From: Ascidia mentula
Lineage: Eukaryota > Chordata > Ascidiacea > Phlebobranchia > Ascidiidae
DNA length: 64,000 bases
NCBI GenBank assembly: GCA_947561715.1
Contig: OX387200.1
Span: 11,906,501-11,970,500 of the forward strand
Reading direction: 5' to 3'
A model generated the notes under the pieces. That model saw only the letters and a program-made list of their open reading frames with translations, had not been told where the DNA came from and ran no database searches. Shown here in pieces: positions 52,701 to 61,520 of this stretch (position 1 is the first letter of the stretch; the number at the start of each line of letters is the position of its first letter). The position numbers and the translations under genes are program-made.

Positions 52701-55700
52701 ATAGTTACATACATTGTGCAACCGCAAAAGCAATACTGGAGTATCAGCGTTTTCCACTGTATAATAAAGCTTGTAATGAAAAAAATTATTTTTTATCGAA
52801 AAGTCATATACTGCAAAATGGACAAGTGCTGAAATCTCATAGTTACATACGTTGTGCAACCGCAAAAGCAATACTGGAGTATCAGCGTTTTCCACTGTAT
52901 AATAAAGCTTGTACTGCAAAAAAATATTTTTTATCGAAAAGTCATATACTGCAAAATGGACAAGTGCTGAAATCGCATAGTTACATACGTTGTGCAACCG
53001 CAAAAGCAATACTGGAGTAACAGCGTTTTCCACTGTATAATAAAGCTTGTACTGAAAAAAAATATTTTTCATCGAAAAGTCATGTACTGCAAAATGGACA
53101 AGTGCTGAAATCGCATAGTTGCATACGTTGTGCAACCGCAAAAGCAATACTGGAGTATCAGCGTTTTCCACTGTATAATAAAGCTTGTACTGAAATAAAA
53201 TATTTTTTATCGAAAAGTCATATACTGCAAAATAGAAAAGTGCTGAAATCGCACAGTTGCATAAGTTGTGCAACCGCAAAAGCAATACTGGAATACCAGC
53301 GTTTTCCACTGTATAACAAAGCTTGTACAGAAAAAAATTATTTTTTATCGAAAAGTCATATACTGCAAAATGGACAAGTGCTGAAATCTCATAGTTACAT
53401 ACGTTGTGCAACCGCAAAAGCAATACTGGAGTACCAACGTTTTCCACTGTATAATAAAGCTTGTACTGAAAAAAATTATTTTTTATCGAAAAGTCATATA
53501 CTGCAAAATGCACAAGTGCTGAAATCGCTCAGTTACATACGTTGTGCAACCGCAAAAGCAATACTGGAGTATCAGCGTTTTCCACTGTATAATAAAGCTT
53601 GCAGTGCAAAAAAATATTTTTCATCGAAAAGTCATATACTGCAAAATGGACAAGTGCTGAAATCGCATAGTTACATACGTTGTGCAACCGCAAAAGCAAT
53701 ATTGGAGTATCAGCGTTTTCCACTGTATAATAAAGCTTGTACTGCAAAAAAATATTTTTCATCGAAAAGTCATATACTGCAAAATGGACAAGTGCTGAAA
53801 TCGCATAGTTACATACGTTGTGCAACCGTAAAAGCAATACTGGAGTATCAGCGTTTTCCACTGTATAATAAAGCTTGTACTGCAAAAAAATATTTTTCAT
53901 CGAAAAGTCATATACTGCAAAATGGACAAGTGCTGAAATCGCATAGTTACATACGTTGTGCAACCGCAAAAGCAATACTGGAGTATCAGCGTTTTCCACT
54001 GTATAATAAAGCTTGTACTGCAAAAAAATATTTTTCATCGAAAAGTCATATACTGCAAAATGGACAAGTGCTGAAATCGCATAGTTAAATACGTTGTGCA
54101 ACCGCAAAAGCAATACTGGAGTATCAGCGTTTTCCACTGTATAATAAAGCTTGTACTGCAAAAAAATATTTTTCATCGAAAAGTCATATACTGCAAAATG
54201 GACAAGTGCTGAAATCGCATAGTTACATACGTTGTGCAACCGCAAAAGCAATACTGGAGTATCAGCGTTTTCCACTGTATAATAAAGCTTGTACTGCAAA
54301 AAAATATTTTTCATCGAAAAGCCATATACTGCAAAATGGACAAGTGCTGAAATCGCATAGTTACATACGTTGTGCAACCGCAAAAGCAATACTGGAATAT
54401 CAGCGTTTTCCACTGTATAACAAAGCTTGTACTGAAAAAAATTTTTTTTTGTCGAAAAGTCACATACTGCAAAATGGACAAGTGCTGAAATCTCATAGTT
54501 ACATACGTTGTGCAACCGCAAAAGCAATACTGGAGTATCAGCGTTTTCCACTGTATAATAAAGCTTGCACTGCAAAAAAATATTTTTCATCGAAAAGTCA
54601 TATACTGCAAAATGGACAAGTGCTGAAATCGCATAGTTACATACGTTGTGCAACCGCAAAAGCAATACTGGAGTATCAGCGTTTTCCACTGTATAATAAA
54701 GCTTGTACTGAAAAAAAATATTTTTTATCGAAAAGTCATATACTGCAAAATGGACAAGTGCTGAAATCGCATAGTTACATACGTTGTGCAACCGCAAAAG
54801 AAATACTGGAATATCAGCGTTGTCCACTGTATAATAAAGCTTGTACTGCAAAAAAATATTTTTCATCGAAAAGTCATATACTGCAAAATGGACAAGTGCT
54901 GAAATCGCATAGTTGCATACGTTGTGCAACCGCAAAAGTAATACTGGAGTATCAGCGTTTTCCCCTGTATAATAAAGCTTGTACTGCAAAAAAATATTTT
55001 TTATCGAAAAGTCATATACTGCAAAATAGACAAGTGCTGAAATCGCACAGTTGCATACGTTGTGCAACCGCAAAAGCAATACTGGAATACCAGCGTTTTC
55101 CACTGTATAACAAAGCTTATACTGAAAAAAATTATTTTTTATCGAAAAGTCATATACTGCAAAATGGACAAGTACTGAAATCTCATAGTTTCATACGTTG
55201 TGCAACCGCAAAAGCAATACTGGAGTACCAGCGTTTTCCACTGTATAATAAAGCTTGTACTGAAAAAAATATTTTTCATCGAAAAGTCATATACTGCAAA
55301 ATGGACAAGTGCTGAAATCGCATAGTTACATACATTGTGCAACCGCAAAAGCAATACTGGAGTATCAGCGTTTTCCACTGTATAATAAAGCTTGTACTGA
55401 AAAAAATTATTTTTTGTCGAAAAGTCATATACTGCAAAATGGACAAGTGCTGAAATCGCATAGTTACATACGTTGTGCAACCGCAAAAGCAATACTGGAA
55501 TATCAGCGTTGTCCACTGTATAATAAAGCTTGTACTGCAAAAAAATATTTTTCATCGTAAAGTCATATACTGCAAAATGGACAAGTGCTGAAATCGCATA
55601 GTTGCATACGTTGTGCAACCGCAAAAGCAATACTGGAATATCAGCGCTGTCCACTGTATAATAAAGCTTGTACTGAAAAAAATTATTTTTTGTCGAAAAG

Positions 55701-56549
55701 TCACATACTGCAAAATGGACAAGTGCTGAAATCTCATAGTTACATACGTTGTGCAACCGCAAAAGCAATACTGGAGTATCAGCGTTTTCCACTGTATAAT
55801 AAAGCTTGCACTGCAAAAAAATATTTTTCATCGAAAAGTCATATACTGCAAAATGGACAAGTGCTGAAATCGCATAGTTACATACGTTGTGCAACCGCAA
55901 AAGCAATACTGGAGTATCAGCGTTTTCCACTGTATAATAAAGCTTGTACTGAAAAAAAATATTTTTTATCGAAAAGTCATATACTGCAAAATGGACAAGT
56001 GCTGAAATCGCATAGTTACATACGTTGTGCAACCGCAAAAGCAATACTGGAATATCAGCGTTGTCCACTGTATAATAAAGCTTGTACTGCAAAAAAATAT
56101 TTTTCATAGAAAAGTCATATACTGCAAAATGGACAAGTGCTGAAATCGCATAGTTGCATACGTTGTGCAACCGCAAAAGTAATACTGGAGTATCAGCGTT
56201 TTCCCCTGTATAATAAAGCTTGTACTGCAAAAAAATATTTTTTATCGAAAAGTCATATACTGCAAAATAGACAAGTGCTGAAATCGCACAGTTGCATACG
56301 TTGTGCAACCGCAAAAGCAATACTGGAATACCAGCGTTTTCCACTGTATAACAAAGCTCATACTGAAAAAAATTATTTTTTATCGAAAAGTCATATACTG
56401 CAAAATGGACAAGTACTGAAATCTCATAGTTTCATACGTTGTGCAACCGCAAAAGCAATACTGGAGTACCAGCGTTTTCCACTGTATAATAAAGCTTGTA
56501 CTGAAAAAAATATTTTTCATCGAAAAGTCATATACTGCAAAATGGACAA
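46756..56549 (+). repeat. 10-kb super-unit, copy 2 (71 monomers, 9,794 bp)
   Basis: A near-exact repeat of 36,686-46,755, lacking two monomers (one near 47,800, one near 53,200). Shared rare markers include the AAAAAATTTTTTTTCATCG tract (37,608 and 47,678), the CATATGCTGC monomer (41,083 and 51,015), the AAAGTTATATACTGC monomer (42,320 and 52,252), the TTTATTGAAAAGTC monomer (42,449 and 52,381) and GAGTAACAGCG (43,084 and 53,016). Private bases include TTTTCTACTG near 48,201 and AAAAGAAATACTGG near 54,798. Confidence 0.88.
53519..54208 (+). repeat. Five-monomer cassette, occurrence 4 (inside super-unit copy 2)
   Basis: Matches 43,725-44,414 at an offset of 9,794, including TCGCTCAGTTAC, GCTTGCAGTGCA, ACCGTAAAAGC and the TAA-bearing monomer ending at 54,088. 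Confidence 0.85.
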
Positions 56550-57104
56550 GTGCTGAAATCGCATAGTTACATACGTTGTGCAACCGCAAAAGCAATACTG
56601 GAGTATCAGCGTTTTCCACTGTATAATAAAGCTTGTACTGAAAAAAATTATTTTTTGTCGAAAAGTCATATACTGCAAAATGGACAAGTGCTGAAATCGC
56701 ATAGTTACATACGTTGTGCAACCGCAAAAGCAATACTGGAATATCAGCGTTGTCCACTGTATAATAAAGCTTGTACTGCAAAAAAATATTTTTCATCGAA
56801 AAGTCATATACTGCAAAATGGACAAGTGCTGAAATCGCATAGTTGCATACGTTGTGCAACCGCAAAAGCAATACTGGAGTATCAGCGTTTTCCCCTGTAT
56901 AATAAAGCTTGTACTGCAAAAAATTATTTTTTATCGAAAAGTCATATACTGCAAAATGGACAAGTGCTGAAATCTCATAGTTACATACGTTGTGCAACCG
57001 CAAAAGCAATACTGGAGTATCAGCGTTTTCCACTGTATAATAAAGCTTGTACTGCAAAAAAATATTTTTCATCGAAAAGTCATATACTGCAAAATGGACA
57101 AGTG
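56550..57104 (+). repeat. Start of the third super-unit relative, rearranged
   Basis: Four monomers whose order resembles 45,515-46,066 and 55,309-55,860 (ATTATTTTTTGTCG, TGTCCACTG, TTGCATACG types), but CATACGTTG replaces CATACATTG and an ACTGCAAAAAATTATTTTTT hybrid tract appears near 56,915. Copy 2 should have been followed by the CCCCTG/AATAGAAAAGTG dimer if the super-unit had simply repeated, so a recombination break lies at about 56,550. Confidence 0.75.
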
Positions 57105-58070
57105 CTGAAATCGCATAGTTGCATACGTTGTGCAACCGCAAAAGCAATACTGGAGTATCAGCGTTTTCCACTGTATAATAAAGCTTGTAATGAAAAAAAT
57201 TATTTTTTATCGAAAAGTCATATACTGCAAAATGGACAAGTGCTGAAATCTCATAGTTACATACGTTGTGCAACCGCAAAAGCAATACTGGAGTATCAGC
57301 GTTTTCCACTGTATAATAAAGCTTGTACTGCAAAAAAATATTTTTTATCGAAAAGTCATATACTGCAAAATGGACAAGTGCTGAAATCGCATAGTTACAT
57401 ACGTTGTGCAACCGCAAAAGCAATACTGGAATAACAGCGTTTTCCACTGTATAATAAAGCTTGTACTGAAAAAAAATATTTTTCATCGAAAAGTCATGTA
57501 CTGCAAAATGGACAAGTGCTGAAATCGCACAGTTGCATACGTTGTGCAACCGCAAAAGCAATACTGGAGTATCAGCGTTTTCCACTGTATAATAAAGCTT
57601 GTACTGAAAAAAAATATCTTTTATCAAAAAGTCATATACTGCAAAATGGACAAGTGCTGAAATCGCATAGTTACATACGTTGTGCAACCGCAAAAGCAAT
57701 ACTGGAATATCAGCGTTGTCCACTGTATAATAAAGCTTGTACTGCAAAAAAATATTTTTCATCGAAAAGTCATATACTGCAAAATAGAAAAGTGCTGAAA
57801 TCGCACAGTTGCATAAGTTGTGCAACCGCAAAAGCAATACTGGAATACCAGCGTTTTCCACTGTATAACAAAGCTTGTACAGAAAAAAATTATTTTTTAT
57901 CGAAAAGTCATATACTGCAAAATGGACAAGTGCTGAAATCTCATAGTTACATACGTTGTGCAACCGCAAAAGCAATACTGGAGTACCAGCGTTTTCCACT
58001 GTATAATAAAGCTTGTACTGAAAAAAATTATTTTTTATCGAAAAGTCATATACTGCAAAATGCACAAGGG

Positions 58071-58760
58071 CTGAAATCGCTCAGTTACATACGTTGTGCA
58101 ACCGCAAAAGCAATACTGGAGTATCAGCGTTTTCCACTGTATAATAAAGCTTGCAGTGCAAAAAAATATTTTTCATCGAAAAGTCATATACTGCAAAATG
58201 GACAAGTGCTGAAATCGCATAGTTACATACGTTGTGCAACCGCAAAAGCAATATTGGAGTATCAGCGTTTTCCACTGTATAATAAAGCTTGTACTGCAAA
58301 AAAATATTTTTCATCGAAAAGTCATATACTGCAAAATGGACAAGTGCTGAAATCGCATAGTTACATACGTTGTGCAACCGCAAAAGCAATACTGGAGTAT
58401 CAGCGTTTTCCACTGTATAATAAAGCTTGTACTGCAAAAAAATATTTTTCATCGAAAAGTCATATACTGCAAAATGGACAAGTGCTGAAATCGCATAGTT
58501 ACATACGTTGTGCAACCGCAAAAGCAATACTGGAGTATCAGCGTTTTCCACTGTATAATAAAGCTTGTACTGCAAAAAAATACTTTTCATCGAAAAGTCA
58601 TATACTGCAAAATGGACAAGTGCTGAAATCGCATAGTTAAATACGTTGTGCAACCGCAAAAGCAATACTGGAGTATCAGCGTTTTCCACTGTATAATAAA
58701 GCTTGTACTGCAAAAAAATATTTTTCATCGAAAAGTCATATACTGCAAAATGGACAAGTG
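58071..58760 (+). repeat. Five-monomer cassette, occurrence 5
   Basis: Preceded by GCACAAGGGCTG, a private G of region E. Contains TCGCTCAGTTAC, GCTTGCAGTGCA and the TAA-bearing CATAGTTAAATACG monomer ending at 58,640, with AAATACTTTTC near 58,580 as a region E marker. Confidence 0.85.
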
Positions 58761-59726
58761 CTGAAATCGCATAGTTACATACGTTGTGCAACCGCAAAAG
58801 CAATACTGGAGTATCAGCGTTTTCCACTGTATAATAAAGCTTGTACTGCAAAAAAATATTTTTCATCGAAAAGTCATATACTGCAAAATGGACAAGTGCT
58901 GAAATCGCATAGTTACATACGTTGTGCAACCGCAAAAGCAATACTGGAATATCAGCGTTTTCCACTGTATAACAAAGCTTGTACTGAAAAAAATTTTTTT
59001 TTGTCGAAAAGTCACATACTGCAAAATGGACAAGTGCTGAAATCTCATAGTTACATACGTTGTGCAACCGCAAAAGCAATACTGGAGTATCAGCGTTTTC
59101 CACTGTATAATAAAGCTTGCACTGCAAAAAAATATTTTTCATCGAAAAGTCATATACTGCAAAATGGACAAGTGCTGAAATCGCATAGTTACATACGTTG
59201 TGCAACCGCAAAAGCAATACTGAAGTATCAGCGTTTTCCACTGTATAATAAAGCTTGTACTGAAAAAAAATATTTTTTATCGAAAAGTCATATACTGCAA
59301 AATGGACAAGTGCTGAAATCGCATAGTTGCATACGTTGTGCAACCGCAAAAGTAATACTGGAGTATCAGCGTTTTCCCCTGTATAATAAAGCTTGTACTG
59401 CAAAAAAATATTTTTTATCGAAAAGTCATATACTGCAAAATAGACAAGTGCTGAAATCGCACAGTTGCATACGTTGTGCAACCGCAAAAGCAATACTGGA
59501 ATACCAGCGTTTTCCACTGTATAACAAAGCTCATACTGAAAAAAATTATTTTTTATCGAAAAGTCATATACTGCAAAATGGACAAGTACTGAAATCTCAT
59601 AGTTTCATACGTTGTGCAACCGCAAAAGCAATACTGGAGTACCAGCGTTTTCCACTGTATAATAAAGCTTGTACTGCAAAAAAATATTTTTCATCGAAAA
59701 GTCATATACTGCAAAATGGACAAGTG

Positions 59727-60968
59727 CTGAAATCGCATAGTTACATACGTTGTACAACCGCAAAAGCAATACTGGAATATCAGCGTTGTCCACTGTATAA
59801 CAAAGCTTGTACTGAAAAAAATTATTTTTTGTCGAAAAGTCATATACTGCATAATGGACAAGTGCTGAAATCTCATAGTTACATACGTTGTGCAACCGCA
59901 AAAGCAATACTGGAGTATCAGCGTTTTCCACTGTACAATAAAGCTTGTACTGCAAAAAAATATTTTTCATCGAAAAGTCATATACTGCAAAATGGACAAG
60001 TGCTGAAATCGCATAGTTACATACGTTGTGCAACCGCAAAAGCAATACTGGAATATCAGCGTTGTCCACTGTATAATAAAGCTTGTACTGCAAAAAAATA
60101 TTTTTCATCGAAAAGTCATATACTGCAAAATGGACAAGTGCTGAAATCGAATAGTTGCATACGTTGTGCAACCGCAAAAGCAATACTGGAGTATCAGCGT
60201 TTTCCCCTGTATAATAAAGCTTGTACTGCAAAAAAATATTTTTTATCGAAAATTCATATACTGCAAAATAGACAAGTGCTGAAATCGCACAGTTGCATAC
60301 GTTGTGCAACCGCAAAAGCAATACTGGAGTATCAGCGTTTTCCACTGTATAATAAAGCTTGTACTGCAAAAAAATATTTTTCATCGAAAAGTCATATACT
60401 GCAAAATGGACAAGTGCTGAAATCGCATAGTTACATACGTTGTGCAACCGCAAAAGCAATACTGGAGTATCAGCGTTTTCCACTGTATAATAAAGCTTGT
60501 ACTGCAAAAAAATATTTTTCATCGAAAAGTCATATACTGCAAAATGGACAAGTGCTGAAATCGCATAGTTACATACGTTGTGCAACCGCAAAAGCAATAC
60601 TGGAGTATCAGCGTTTTCCACTGTATAATAAAGCTTGTACTGCAAAAAAATATTTTTCATCGAAAAGTCATATACTGCAAAATGGACAAGTGCTGAAATC
60701 GCATAGTTACATACGTTGTACAACCGCAAAAGCAATACTGGAATATCAGCGTTGTCCACTGTATAACAAAGCTTGTACTGAAAAAAATTATTTTTTGTCG
60801 AAAAGTCATATACTGCATAATGGACAAGTGCTGAAATCTCATAGTTACATACGTTGTGCAACCGCAAAAGCAATACTGGAGTATCAGCGTTTTCCACTGT
60901 ACAATAAAGCTTGTACTGCAAAAAAATATTTTTCATCGAAAAGTCATATACTGCAAAATGGACAAGTG
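59727..60968 (+). repeat. Seven-monomer (966-bp) local repeat with CGTTGTACAACC monomers
   Basis: A monomer with CGTTGTACAACC and CTGCATAATGGAC starts at 59,727 and again at 60,693, each followed by a monomer with CACTGTACAATAAAG. CGTTGTACAACG-like symmetry makes the usual GTTGTGCAAC near-palindrome into a perfect GTTGTACAAC palindrome in these two copies only. The monomers between them are plain ACTGCA/TCATCG types plus one ATCGAATAGTTGC and one GAAAATTCATATAC type. Confidence 0.8.
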
Positions 60969-61520
60969 CTGAAATCTCATAGTTACATACGTTGTGCAAC
61001 CGCAAAAGCAATACTGGAGTATCAGCGTTTTCCACTGTATAATAAAGCTTGCACTGCAAAAAAATATTTTTCATCGAAAAGTCATATACTGCAAAATGGA
61101 CAAGTGCTGAAATCGCATACTTACATACGTTGTGCAACCGCAAAAGCAATACTGGAGTATCAGCGTTTTCCACTGTATAATAAAGCTTGTACTGAAAAAA
61201 AATATTTTTTATCGAAAAGTCATATACTGCAAAATGGACAAGTGCTGAAATCGCATAGTTACATACGTTGTGCAACCGCAAAAGCAATACTGGAATATCA
61301 GCGTTGTCCACTGTATAATAAAGCTTGTACTGCAAAAAAATATTTTTCATCGAAAAGTCATACACTGCAAAATGGACAAGTGCTGAAATCGCATAGTTAC
61401 ATACGTTGTGCAACCGCAAAAGCAATACTGGAATATCAGCGTTGTCCACTGTATAATAAAGCTTGTACTGCAAAAAAATATTTTTCATCGAAAAGTCATA
61501 CACTGCAAAATGGACAAGTG

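Larger units (their letters stand above)
57105..61520 (+). repeat. 32-monomer tandem duplication, unit 1 (4,416 bp)
   Basis: Repeated at an offset of exactly 4,416 from about 57,105-57,180 onward. Contains CTGGAATAACAGCG near 57,426, CATGTACTGC near 57,495, AAATATCTTTTATCAAAAAG near 57,612, the five-monomer cassette (58,071-58,760), the long T-run monomer near 58,990 and the GCTCATACT marker near 59,529. It also holds an internal 7-monomer repeat at 59,727 and 60,693. Confidence 0.86.
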
